57,427 nt of DNA, taken from JAYOEY01 sp038120295. GTDB lineage: Bacteria; Pseudomonadota; Alphaproteobacteria; MPNO01; UBA2964. Under the pieces are notes generated by a model. It ran no database searches. It saw nothing but the letters and a program-made list of their open reading frames with translations, and was not told the DNA's origin. The stretch is taken from contig JAYOLL010000024.1 of assembly GCA_038120295.1 (NCBI GenBank), positions 1 through 57,427 on the forward strand, written 5' to 3'. Below, one piece after another: positions 8,198-16,224 of this stretch (within the stretch, counting starts at the first letter, position 1; the number at the start of each line of letters is the position of its first letter). The position numbers were made by a program, and so were the translations under genes.

Positions 8198-8722
8198 TCA
8201 CGCGCTGATCTTTCGCGGATGCGGATGGCCGCAGCCGGCGCAGTTGCCGTCGGCTACGGTGCCGTAATATTCCTCGAAGACCGGGGGCAGGTCGGTAACG
8301 ATATTGTCGACCCGGACTTCGCGCCGCCAGACGCGGGTGCCGCAGTTCTCGCAGTACCATTCGAACGCGTCCATTACGCCTTCGGGGCGCGCCCGTTCGA
8401 CCACAAGACCGATGCTTTCCGGATCGGGGCGCTGCGGCGAATGGGGCACATGCGGCGGCAGCAGCAGGACATTGCCTTCGTTGATCGGCACATCCCTCAA
8501 CTCGCCGTCTTCGACCGTTTTGAGGATCATGTCGCCCTTAAGCTGGTAGAAGAACTCCTCATACGGGTCGTCGTGGTAATCGGTGCGTACGTTCGGGCCT
8601 CCGACCACCATGACGATGAAATCGCTGTCCCTGAAGATCGTCTGGTTGAGGACCGGCGGTCGCAGCAGGTCCCGGTTGTCCTCGACCCACTGCATCAGGT
8701 TGAAGGAAGCAAGTCCGCTCAT
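8198..8722 (-). CDS. nbaC: 3-hydroxyanthranilate 3,4-dioxygenase
   Basis: A 174-residue iron(II) cupin that opens the ring of 3-hydroxyanthranilate to 2-amino-3-carboxymuconate semialdehyde. Ligands H50, E56 and H94 and substrate residues R46, R98 and E109 fall one residue before the positions known in the Cupriavidus enzyme, as do the four cysteines of the bacterial rubredoxin-like iron site (C124, C127, C161, C164). The upstream RidA gene ends 13 bases before its start, with a GGAGAG ribosome site in the gap, so the two form one operon. No carboxymuconate-semialdehyde decarboxylase is in the window. Confidence 0.93.
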   Translation of the reverse strand: MSGLASFNLMQWVEDNRDLLRPPVLNQTIFRDSDFIVMVVGGPNVRTDYHDDPYEEFFYQLKGDMILKTVEDGELRDVPINEGNVLLLPPHVPHSPQRPDPESIGLVVERARPEGVMDAFEWYCENCGTRVWRREVRVDNIVTDLPPVFEEYYGTVADGNCAGCGHPHPRKISA

Positions 8723-8735
8723 ATCGTTCTCTCCT

Positions 8736-9134
8736 TTACTCCAGCGCGACGCATTCGATCTCGATGTCGAATTCCCATGGCCACGACGCCACCGCAGCGA
8801 AGGTGCGGGCGGGCGGGTCGGTCGGGAAATATTCGGCGTAGATCTCGTTGACCGCGTCGTAATAGGCGATGTTGGTCACGTAGACATTGCATTTGACGAC
8901 CTTGTCCAGCGAGCTGCCGGCGGTTTCCAGGCAGAGCTTTACATTGTCGAGCACGTAACGCGTCTGGATGCGGATATCGCCCCTGACCAGTTCGCCGGTG
9001 GCCGCATCCAGCGGCGGCTGGCCGGAAACGAACACGAACCCGTTCGCTTTTACCGCCGGCGACAGCGGCACGTTGGCGGCGTCGAGCGCTTCCGACAGCT
9101 TGCCGACGCGATAGACCGTTTTCTCTTTACTCAT
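8736..9134 (-). CDS. RidA-family deaminase, possible 2-aminomuconate deaminase
   Basis: A 132-residue RidA/YjgF/UK114 protein, with the family core VFVSGQPPLDAATGELV, a VYVTNIAYYDAVNEIY middle segment and the end PARTFAAVASWPWEFDIEIE, which carries the conserved arginine. RidA proteins hydrolyse imines and enamines. Being first gene of an operon with 3-hydroxyanthranilate dioxygenase, it is a good candidate for the 2-aminomuconate deaminase step of the nitrobenzoate and tryptophan meta-cleavage pathway; that assignment is from context. A second RidA gene lies at 19467. Confidence 0.8.
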   Translation of the reverse strand: MSKEKTVYRVGKLSEALDAANVPLSPAVKANGFVFVSGQPPLDAATGELVRGDIRIQTRYVLDNVKLCLETAGSSLDKVVKCNVYVTNIAYYDAVNEIYAEYFPTDPPARTFAAVASWPWEFDIEIECVALE

Positions 9135-9246
9135 GGCGCAATCCTTTCAATGCATTTTGTCATCGCAGCCCACTCCACAGCAAGTTGATGAAACCGGGCG
9201 AAAAACTTGTCATGATAATGGTCAGATATCCCGGGAGTTGGGTGTA

Positions 9247-9861
9247 ATGGATGTCGAAACAGGTTATCTGATCTACGCGGCGCTGTACCGGCTCGGCGTT
9301 ATTGCCGCGGGCGTTGTGTGCGTCGTGCTTGGCTACCGGCTGTTTCTGAAAGGGGTGTCGGGCGGTTCGGATGGCACCTCCGCCGAGGCCAGCGTCGGCA
9401 ATTTCGAGCTATCGATTTCGAACGCCGCCCCCGGCACATGTTTCGCCCTGTTCGGGGCGGCGCTCATCGTCGCCATGGTGGTCGAGGCGCCGCCGTCCTT
9501 TTCTTCGAGTACAGGCCAGGGCAATGCCCGGACGGTTCAGATAAAAGGCGCCGGTACGACGGATGTGTGGCGGCGCGCGCAGAGCCTGGCCGATGGCGAA
9601 GATCCGTCGGCGGCTATCTCTGCCTATGGCGCGCTGGCAGCTTCCGATGATGCAACGGCGAAGGATATCGCTCGCGTAGCCGATGGTATGGCGAAGGTTT
9701 ATCTGAAACAGGGCCGCAAGCTGGAGGCGCTCGCCATGGCGCGGCTGGCGGTCCAGATCGATAAGGGAAGCGCCCAGTTCCTCAGGACCCTTGCAAATGC
9801 CGCCAGCGCGAACGGGCTTGCGGAAGAGGCCGACGCCGCCCTTCGGCAGGCGGAGCGGTAG
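9247..9861 (+). CDS. Membrane protein with TPR-like C-terminal repeats
   Basis: The start at 9247 is chosen for its GGGAGT ribosome site and because the open frame upstream overlaps the RidA start. The 204-residue product has two hydrophobic segments (about residues 8-30 and 57-77) and a soluble C-terminal part with a helical repeat pattern: VWRRAQSLADGEDPSAAISAY, GMAKVYLKQGRKLEALAMA, FLRTLANAASANGLAEEADA. This resembles tetratricopeptide repeats. It ends four bases before the caspase-like gene, so the two are almost certainly one unit. No named family recognised. Confidence 0.65.
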   Translation: MDVETGYLIYAALYRLGVIAAGVVCVVLGYRLFLKGVSGGSDGTSAEASVGNFELSISNAAPGTCFALFGAALIVAMVVEAPPSFSSSTGQGNARTVQIKGAGTTDVWRRAQSLADGEDPSAAISAYGALAASDDATAKDIARVADGMAKVYLKQGRKLEALAMARLAVQIDKGSAQFLRTLANAASANGLAEEADAALRQAER

Positions 9862-9865
9862 CGTC

Positions 9866-11303
9866 GTGGCGATCCTGAGAACCCTTCGGCGGATGGCGCT
9901 GGCGATTGCCGCGATTTGCCCCCTTTTCGTCGCCAGTTCGGCCGTCGCTGCGAAAGATCTCTCCTTCTACAGCCGCAGCTATGCGGTTTTGGTCGGGGTA
10001 GGGCGCTACCCGTCGTCCCAGTGGAACGATCTGTCCTACGCGCGCAAGGATGCCGAAGCGATGGCACGGCTGTTGCAGCGGCAGGGTTTCGAGGTCATCG
10101 AGCTTTACGACGAGCGTGCGACCCAAAAGTCGATCGTCTCGGTCTTCGAGGATTATCTGGCGCCCCGGCTAGCCAGAGATGACCGCGTTCTGGTGTTCTT
10201 TTCCGGCCATGGTGACACGCAGACGCTGGGCGGTAAGGATTTCGGGTATCTCGTGCCCCATGATGCGAGCGGTAGCCGCGGGTCGATGATCTCGATGAAT
10301 ACGCTGCGCAACCTGTCGGACAAGATGGGGGCCGCCAAGCATCACCTTTTCATCATCGACGCCTGTTTCGGCGGTCTGTTTGCGCCCACCAAGGCGCGCA
10401 CCGACGGAATCCGGCGAGACCATCCACGCTACATTACGGAAGTCACCAGCCGGGTCGCGCGGCAGTTCCTGACGGCAGGCGGCAAGGGCCAGCAGGTGCT
10501 CGATGGAGGTCCCAATGGCTACAGCTATTTCACGGGCTATCTTCTGGAAGCGCTGGAGAAGGGGCTGGGCGATCTCGACGGGGATGGCTACATCACGCTT
10601 TCCGAACTTGCCGGCTATCTGGTGCCGCGCGCGACCAACGACTACCAGACGCCGGGCGACGGAACGCTTCCCGGCCATGGTCTGGGACAGTTCGTGTTCA
10701 GCGCGCCACAGGGGATAAAAACGTCGTCGGCGGCGCCAGCCGCGCCGACCGCTGCCCTGGGATTAAAAGGCCGGGACAACACGGCGGCGCAACAGGACAC
10801 GCTGTTCTGGCAATCGATCAAGGACAGCGAGAATCCGGCGGATTACCGGGCCTATCTGGCACAGTTCCCGAACGGTGTTTTCGCCGGGCTGGCGAAGAAC
10901 CGGGTTCGGGAACAGAAACGGGAGGCCGAAGCGCCGCCACCGACCGGTCCGGTTGCCACGCAGTCGTCGCCTGAACCGAAGCCGCAATCGCGGATGAGTT
11001 TCGACCAGGTACTGAAGGAGTCGCCAAACCTCGTGATGCTGGAATTGAGCCAGTATCTCCAGAAGCAGTATGCGACGAGCAGCGCACCGCTCGAAGTGAC
11101 GCAGATATGGAATCACAGACCTCCGAACGGCAAGGATCAAGTGGCGCCGATCCCTGATGGTTCTCCATGGGATTTAGTGTATCAGTTTCGATGTCCGTAT
11201 CAGCCGCAACGACATCGTCAATCGGGAAGGCTGTTTTCTGTTTCGTGCCGTCGACGGGCGTATTCAGTTCCAGTCCGCCGGTGTCAATGACCTGGAATTT
11301 TAG
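9866..11303 (+). CDS. Caspase-like cysteine protease, C-terminal frameshift
   Basis: A GTG at 9866 gives a signal peptide with a basic start (RTLRR) and cleavage near SSAVAA; an ATG at 9893 is the alternative. The caspase fold follows: SYAVLVGVGRYP, the histidine in VLVFFSGHGD (H115) and the cysteine in FIIDACFGGLF (C167), plus an acidic EF-hand-like loop DLDGDGYITLSEL. A proline-rich linker leads to a C-terminal segment. The frame ends at 11290 in a poor, arginine-rich tail, but in the next frame from about 11188 the coding continues as FDVRISRNDIVN to a clean stop at 11301-11303. One extra T in the TTT at 11186-11188 would explain this. Likely exported; probable partner is the preceding membrane protein. 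Substrate unknown. Confidence 0.8.
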
Positions 11304-11315
11304 AAACCGACTTGC

Positions 11316-11654
11316 TTACTTCGAATAGAAAAACTCGTCGGGCAGGGATGCCAGGACCTGCTGAATTGTTCGCCCGGTTGCCAGGCACTCGTCGGTCTTC
11401 TGGTTGCACAGCCGGTATTCGCCGTCCCGATAGCCTTCGACCCGGTACGCGGCGTAAGGTGTCTTCGTCCTGTCCCCGGAATAGATGAAATACTGGTCGA
11501 GCCCGGGCCTGGTCGTGCGTTCGGCCCGGAACCACCGGTACAGCAGCTTCAGTTTTTCTCCAAGCGCCGTTATCCGCTGCAGGTCAGATTTTGTGAACGA
11601 AGAAAGATCGAGCCGGACGAGATTGTCGGGATCGGCATCAGACGAGTTTTCCAT
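11316..11654 (-). CDS. Small protein of unknown function
   Basis: A 112-residue product with no family I recognise. It starts with an acidic stretch (MENSSDADPDN), has a basic helix with KLLYRWFRAER, and ends with a compact region containing two cysteines (YRLCNQKTDECLATG). The open frame extends upstream to 11801, but that part overlaps the terminator and end of the TctC gene; the ATG at 11654 has no good ribosome site, so the start is uncertain. It converges with the caspase-like gene, 12 bases apart. It may be transcribed by read-through from the TctC gene. Confidence 0.45.
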   Translation of the reverse strand: MENSSDADPDNLVRLDLSSFTKSDLQRITALGEKLKLLYRWFRAERTTRPGLDQYFIYSGDRTKTPYAAYRVEGYRDGEYRLCNQKTDECLATGRTIQQVLASLPDEFFYSK

Positions 11655-11712
11655 CGGAAAATCATAGGCGGGCGGCGCCACAACGACAATGACGACGACA
11701 ATAGAGAATCCA

Positions 11713-11741
11713 GAAAAAGGGCCGGAGCGATGCCCCGACCC
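11713..11741 (-). terminator. Rho-independent terminator of the second TctC gene
   Basis: Read on the minus strand, a 10-bp stem with two G-T pairs (11732-11741 with 11719-11728, three-base loop) is followed by TTTTTC. It lies 26 bases past the stop codon of the TctC gene. Confidence 0.7.
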
Positions 11742-11766
11742 TCGAAGTCTGGAAGTGCTGTTCTTG

Positions 11767-12801
11767 TTACTTGCCGAAGATGGCCGTGCGCGCCATGGCA
11801 ACGGCCTTGGGCGACATGTTCAGGACCTTATCGACGGTCTTCTGAATGTCTGCGCCCTTCATCGGTGAATAGTCCAGCTTGGTCCGCTTTACCTCGGCGA
11901 GGAATTCGGGCGACTGAACCGTCTTCCAGAAGGCTTCGCGCAACGGTTCGATCAGCTCTTTCGGCGCGCCGGGCGGCAGAACGAGACCGCGTCCGAACAG
12001 GGACGACGTGGCGATCAGGTCGGCTGCAGATTTTGCGTCCGGGTCGCTGACCAGTTCCTGGACAATCGGGACATTCGCGAGATCGGGATCGCGTTCAAAG
12101 CCGCTCTGCACCAGCGGCAGGGCGTAGGACTTGTCGCCGCCGGTGAACCAGGCGGCACGGTCGCTCTTCCAGGACGCCCAGGCAAGTGAAATTCCCTGCG
12201 TTTCGCCCTGCTCCATGGACAGTTTTGCGTTGTGTGAGCCCTTGTAGCCCTCGACGATCTTGAACTTGGTGCCGACCAGCCCGTTGACCAGCGCGGTCAC
12301 GATAAAGGTCGGAGAGCCCTTGCCGGTTGAAGCCATCAGGATCTGCTTGTTCTTGACCTGGTCGATGCTGGTCACACCGGCATCGCGCCGGACCGCGATC
12401 AGGTTGTTCGAACCGAACACGCGGCCGAGCCAGGTAAAGTTCCTGGCGTTGTATTTAACCTTGGTCGGGCGCAGCAGCTGCGACACCATCGACATGTCCG
12501 GCGGCATCAGCAGGTTCATACCGTTCTTGGGCATGACGTTATAGGCGTAGTTTGCCGATTTAAGCCCGCCGGCGCCCGGCATCGACTGGGTGATGACGGT
12601 AGGGTTGCCCGGGATAAAATTGCCCAGGTGACGGCTCAGGACGAGCGAGGTCTTACCGTATGTGCCGCCGACGCCGTATCCAAACAGGATGGTAACTTTT
12701 TTATCCTTGTACAGGTTCTCAAGATCGGCTGCAGCTGACGGTGTGGCCAGGGCTGCCAGCCCGGCGAGCGCCAGTGCGCTCAAATAGGTCTTTGTCTTCA
12801 T
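11767..12801 (-). CDS. TctC/Bug-family solute-binding protein
   Basis: A 344-residue periplasmic receptor with a signal peptide (MKTKTYLSALALAGLAALA, cleavage near PSAAA) and the family signature IPGNPTVITQSMPGAGGLKSA. The ATG at 12801 is chosen because GGAG lies six bases before it and the signal peptide starts there. It is a clear paralogue of the protein at 3308-4378, sharing the VxxxxGxGxGGxYG start and RNFxWLGR segment. No TctAB membrane subunits are near, so the ligand and the transporter it serves are unknown. It ends in its own terminator. Confidence 0.85.
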   Translation of the reverse strand: MKTKTYLSALALAGLAALATPSAAADLENLYKDKKVTILFGYGVGGTYGKTSLVLSRHLGNFIPGNPTVITQSMPGAGGLKSANYAYNVMPKNGMNLLMPPDMSMVSQLLRPTKVKYNARNFTWLGRVFGSNNLIAVRRDAGVTSIDQVKNKQILMASTGKGSPTFIVTALVNGLVGTKFKIVEGYKGSHNAKLSMEQGETQGISLAWASWKSDRAAWFTGGDKSYALPLVQSGFERDPDLANVPIVQELVSDPDAKSAADLIATSSLFGRGLVLPPGAPKELIEPLREAFWKTVQSPEFLAEVKRTKLDYSPMKGADIQKTVDKVLNMSPKAVAMARTAIFGK

Positions 12802-12961
12802 CGTTTTCTCCATAAAAAGAGCTTGTCTCGGAAGCCGAAAAATCGTGTGCCCTGCCTTGGAGACAGAGCTTCGTAACCTACAACAACGCTTTGGGGGCAT
12901 CAATTCCGTCGGTCAGAAGAAATTATTTCTGGTAGCGGATATACACGGCGCAACGCCGGAC

Positions 12962-13396
12962 CTATTCGCCGGTTACAGCCACCAGTCCTGCAGCCTCTAT
13001 CCCCGCAACGATACAGATCTCGTCGTTCTCGCCCGTGTCGCCGCTGGCGCCGACTGCACCGATCAGATTGCCGTCCTGATCGTGCAGCAGGACGCCGCCC
13101 GGATTGCAGACCATGTTGCCGCCGGCGAGATCGGAAAGCGCTCCGAAGAAGGCAGGGTTCGCCTGCGCCCGGTCTCGCAGCTTGCGACCGGGAAGTCCCA
13201 TGCCGAGCGCGCCCCACGCCTTGCCGTGAGCGATCTGCGGCCGTAGCAGCGATGATTTGTCGTCGCGTTTCATCGCGACCTGATGGCCACCGGCGTCCAG
13301 CACGACGATGGTAATCGGCGCAAATTCAAGCTCGCGCCCCTTGGCGATAGCGGTATCGACGATGATTGAGGCCTGATCGAGAGTGACGTTGCTCAT
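12962..13396 (-). CDS. HbpS/GlcG-family (DUF336) protein
   Basis: A 144-residue protein with the conserved core of the GlcG/HbpS family: ITIVVLDAGGHQVAMKRDD near the start, GKAWGALGMG in the middle, and GGVLLHDQDGNLIGAVGASGD near the end. Members bind heme or small molecules and often sit in glycolate, propanediol or aromatic catabolism clusters; no catalytic role is firmly known. An AGGA ribosome site precedes the ATG. It lies divergent from the class II aldolase gene and upstream of the TctC gene on the same strand. Confidence 0.85.
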   Translation of the reverse strand: MSNVTLDQASIIVDTAIAKGRELEFAPITIVVLDAGGHQVAMKRDDKSSLLRPQIAHGKAWGALGMGLPGRKLRDRAQANPAFFGALSDLAGGNMVCNPGGVLLHDQDGNLIGAVGASGDTGENDEICIVAGIEAAGLVAVTGE

Positions 13397-13478
13397 AGGG
13401 AAATCCTTTCCGTCAGACGTGGCGTTGTCGCAGTTCTTTTAACATGGGAAAATACGGGAACGAAGCGAGGAGGGCGGT

Positions 13479-14261
13479 ATGAGCGTTACATCGATCGACG
13501 CGAAACGGAAAATGTCCGTTCGCGAACAGGTCAGCGAAGAGGAATGGGAAGCCAGGTGCGCATTGGCGGCGGCGCATCGGCTGGTGTCCCACTTCGTATT
13601 CGTCGATATGACCTACAACCACATTTCCGTTCGGGTGCCGGGCGAACCCGACCATTTTCTCGTCAAGGCGCAGGACAAGTTTATGGAGCAGGTGACGGCG
13701 TCGAACCTCGTAAAGTATGACGTTGAGGGCAACCAGGTCACCGATTTCGGTTATTCGGCGAGCCCGGCGGCCTACAACCTGCATTCGGCGGTGTTGAAGG
13801 CGCGTCCTGAAATCATGGCCGCGGTCCATACCCATTCGCCGGCGAACCTGGCCGTTTCGGCCCAGCGCGGCGGGCTCCGTCCAATCACGCAGCAGGCGAC
13901 CCGGTTCTACGGGCAGATCGCGTATTACCCGAACGAGGTCGATGACACCAAGCCGGAGGGCGCGGCCCATCTGGCGAACGCGCTGGGCGAACACTGGTTC
14001 ATGATCCTCGAAAATCACGGCGCGCTGATTTGCGGTACGTCGCTGGCCGAGGCCTATATCTATCACCATTTCTTCGAGCTGGCCTGCCGCGCGCAGGCGG
14101 GGGCGTTGTCGGGCGGGGGTGAACTGATCGAAATGGAGCATGAGGTCGCCGTCGAACGCGCGAAGAAATTCGGCCGGATCGGCCAGTACAATATGGAAAG
14201 CCGGGACTGGGTGGCGAGCATGGAGCTTGCCGAGACGCTGTTCCCCCAATTCAAGGAGTAG
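13479..14261 (+). CDS. Class II aldolase/adducin-family protein
   Basis: A 260-residue protein with the zinc-binding histidines of class II aldolases in AAVHTHSPANLAVSA and the third in ILENHGALICG. Related enzymes are fuculose-phosphate aldolase, ribulose-phosphate epimerase and 3-hydroxyanthranilate- or carboxylate-type decarboxylases; the subgroup with this N-terminus is usually annotated only at family level. It is followed six bases later by the FAH-family gene, so the two act in one pathway. A GGAGGG site lies just before the ATG. Confidence 0.85.
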   Translation: MSVTSIDAKRKMSVREQVSEEEWEARCALAAAHRLVSHFVFVDMTYNHISVRVPGEPDHFLVKAQDKFMEQVTASNLVKYDVEGNQVTDFGYSASPAAYNLHSAVLKARPEIMAAVHTHSPANLAVSAQRGGLRPITQQATRFYGQIAYYPNEVDDTKPEGAAHLANALGEHWFMILENHGALICGTSLAEAYIYHHFFELACRAQAGALSGGGELIEMEHEVAVERAKKFGRIGQYNMESRDWVASMELAETLFPQFKE

Positions 14262-14267
14262 CAAGAC

Positions 14268-15182
14268 ATGGCCGACTTCAAGCTGTTGAACTATGCCGGG
14301 CTGGCCGGCGAACCGCGCCCCGGCATTCTGGTCGGCGACGACCTTGTGGTGGACGTGCAGTCCGCGAGCAGGGGCGCACCCTGGTCAGGTTCCACGCTGG
14401 CGATCATCGGGGCCTGGGACGTCGCCTGTCCGGCGCTGCACGAAATCGCCGATGCCGCGCACGATGCCCGGCCGTTAGCCGATGTTGACCTGCTGGCGCC
14501 GATCCTGTATCCGCCAGCGATCTATTGCGCCGGCGCGAATTACAAGAAACATGCGATGGAGATGTCGCCCGACGGTAAGACGTTCCCAGACAAGACGAAA
14601 GTAAAGCCGTATTTCTTTCTCAAGAACCCGCGTCACTGCGTGATTGGGCCGGGGGCGGACATAAGGCTTCCCGCCGTCTCAAAGATGGTCGACTGGGAAG
14701 CGGAGTTTGCCGTGGTAATCTCGAAAGAAGGCAAGAACATCGCGCTCGATGACGCGTTCGATTACGTCGCCGGATATACCATCATGAACGATCTCTCGGC
14801 CCGCGACTTGGGCACCCGCAAGGACTGGCCGCGATTCGCCACCGACTGGTTCTCGCACAAGAATTTCGACGGCGCGGCGCCGATGGGACCGTGGATCACG
14901 CCGGCGGACCAGATCGGCGACCCGTACCAGTGCCGAATGAAGCTGTTCGTCAATGACGAGGAAATGCAGAACGAAGTTGTCGCCGATCTGATCTTCGATA
15001 TTGCCGATCAGATCGCGTCATTGAGCCAGAACATGACCTTGCTGCCCGGGGACGTGATTTCGACCGGCACGCCGTCGGGCGTCGGCCGTCCGCGCGGCAT
15101 TTTCCTGAAGCCGGGCGACACCGTGCGGATCACCGTCGACGGGATCGGCGAGCTGTGCAATCCGGTGGTGCAGGGGGATTAA
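14268..15182 (+). CDS. Fumarylacetoacetate hydrolase-family protein
   Basis: A 304-residue protein with the FAH fold: YCAGANYKKHAMEM, the metal-binding glutamates in VDWEAEFAVVIS, the aspartate in IMNDLSARDLG, and the end motif LLPGDVISTGTPSGVG. FAH-family enzymes hydrate, decarboxylate or hydrolyse C-C bonds in 2-oxo acids from aromatic ring cleavage. It follows the class II aldolase by six bases, which suggests a lower meta-cleavage-type pathway, but the substrate is not shown. The stop codon overlaps that of the convergent asparaginase gene by four bases. Confidence 0.88.
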   Translation: MADFKLLNYAGLAGEPRPGILVGDDLVVDVQSASRGAPWSGSTLAIIGAWDVACPALHEIADAAHDARPLADVDLLAPILYPPAIYCAGANYKKHAMEMSPDGKTFPDKTKVKPYFFLKNPRHCVIGPGADIRLPAVSKMVDWEAEFAVVISKEGKNIALDDAFDYVAGYTIMNDLSARDLGTRKDWPRFATDWFSHKNFDGAAPMGPWITPADQIGDPYQCRMKLFVNDEEMQNEVVADLIFDIADQIASLSQNMTLLPGDVISTGTPSGVGRPRGIFLKPGDTVRITVDGIGELCNPVVQGD

Positions 15183-16222
15183 TTTTCCAGCGCCAGATCC
15201 GGGTGGGTGCAACGCAGCCAGCCGGTCAGTTCGCCTGACCGGGTCATGATAGCCGGTTCAAGCAGGTTGAGGAGCCGGCCCCGGGTGCGTTCCGTCAGCA
15301 CGCCGAATTTATCGAGCAGCCGGATCATCACGGCCTCCGCCGCGCGCCGCGCGCCGTCATCGATCTTGATGGCGACGCCAAGGCCCAAATCGGTCAATGT
15401 CGCGCAATAGACGCCCTCTGCGCCAGTCTTGACCAGTGCCGCCGTTTCCAGCGCGTCGATCACGCGGGTACAGAACCGGTCCTTGCCGGCGATGAGGTAT
15501 GGCTCCGCCGCCATGCAGCGCCGAACGCGCGCGCAGGCCTTCTGCCGTTCCTCGGGCTGATCGTGCGGATCGCCCAGCCGCGCCATGGCCAGCGCCAGAT
15601 TGCCTAGCGGTATGCCGATCGTGGGAATGCCGCACCCGTCGGTGCCCTTCGGCGCGTCGAACAGATCCATGCCGGTCATCTGTTCGAGGATGCCGATCAC
15701 CCGCTGCTGCACCGGATGGTCCATCCGGTTATAGCCTTCGACCGGATAGCCGAGATGCTTCGCGATGGTCAGAAAGCCGGCATGTTTTCCCGAACAGTTG
15801 TCGTGCAGGGTGCTGGGCTCTCCGCCAGCGTCGTAAAGCGCTTTCCTTGCTTCTTCGGTCCAGGGCAGGGAAGGACCGCAAACGAGATCGTCAGCCGTCA
15901 GGTCGAGCCGCTTGAGCCAGTTCCCGACGATTTCCACATGGGTCGGCGCGCCGTTATGGCTGGAACAGGCCAATGCTATGTGGGCGTTGGCGAGGTGGTA
16001 AGCGGAGGCCGCGCCGGTCTCTATCAGCGCCAGCGCCTGGACAGGCTTGATCCCCGAACGCGGAAAGACCGGTGATTCCGCGTCGCCGATGGAAAGCGCT
16101 ACCCGCCCGTGAGCATCGACCACTGCGACCGACCCGCGGTGAAGGCTTTCCGCCCTGTCTCCGCGGACGGCCTCAACCAGAACCGGGTTTGCTGATGCTT
16201 CCGGCGCAGCGTCCGCTGGCAT
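15179..16222 (-). CDS. ansA: L-asparaginase, Rhizobium etli ReAV type
   Basis: A 347-residue asparaginase of the family unrelated to the E. coli enzymes (PF06089). The residues known to matter in ReAV are present: serine and lysine of PRSGIKP (S56, K59), the serine of ACSSHN (S87 or S88) and the cysteine and lysine of HDNCSGKHAGF (C143, K146), which bind a metal and form the active site. It releases ammonia from asparagine or a related amide. It is the last gene of a minus-strand operon with two hydrolases and an LLM monooxygenase; it starts two bases after the preceding gene, so translation is probably coupled. Confidence 0.9.
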   Translation of the reverse strand: MPADAAPEASANPVLVEAVRGDRAESLHRGSVAVVDAHGRVALSIGDAESPVFPRSGIKPVQALALIETGAASAYHLANAHIALACSSHNGAPTHVEIVGNWLKRLDLTADDLVCGPSLPWTEEARKALYDAGGEPSTLHDNCSGKHAGFLTIAKHLGYPVEGYNRMDHPVQQRVIGILEQMTGMDLFDAPKGTDGCGIPTIGIPLGNLALAMARLGDPHDQPEERQKACARVRRCMAAEPYLIAGKDRFCTRVIDALETAALVKTGAEGVYCATLTDLGLGVAIKIDDGARRAAEAVMIRLLDKFGVLTERTRGRLLNLLEPAIMTRSGELTGWLRCTHPDLALEN

Positions 16223-16224
16223 CG

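Noticed and set aside
11655..11801. N-terminal extension of the small gene at 11316
   Set aside because: It overlaps the terminator and end of the TctC gene, and its composition changes to a valine run and serines; a later start is more likely.
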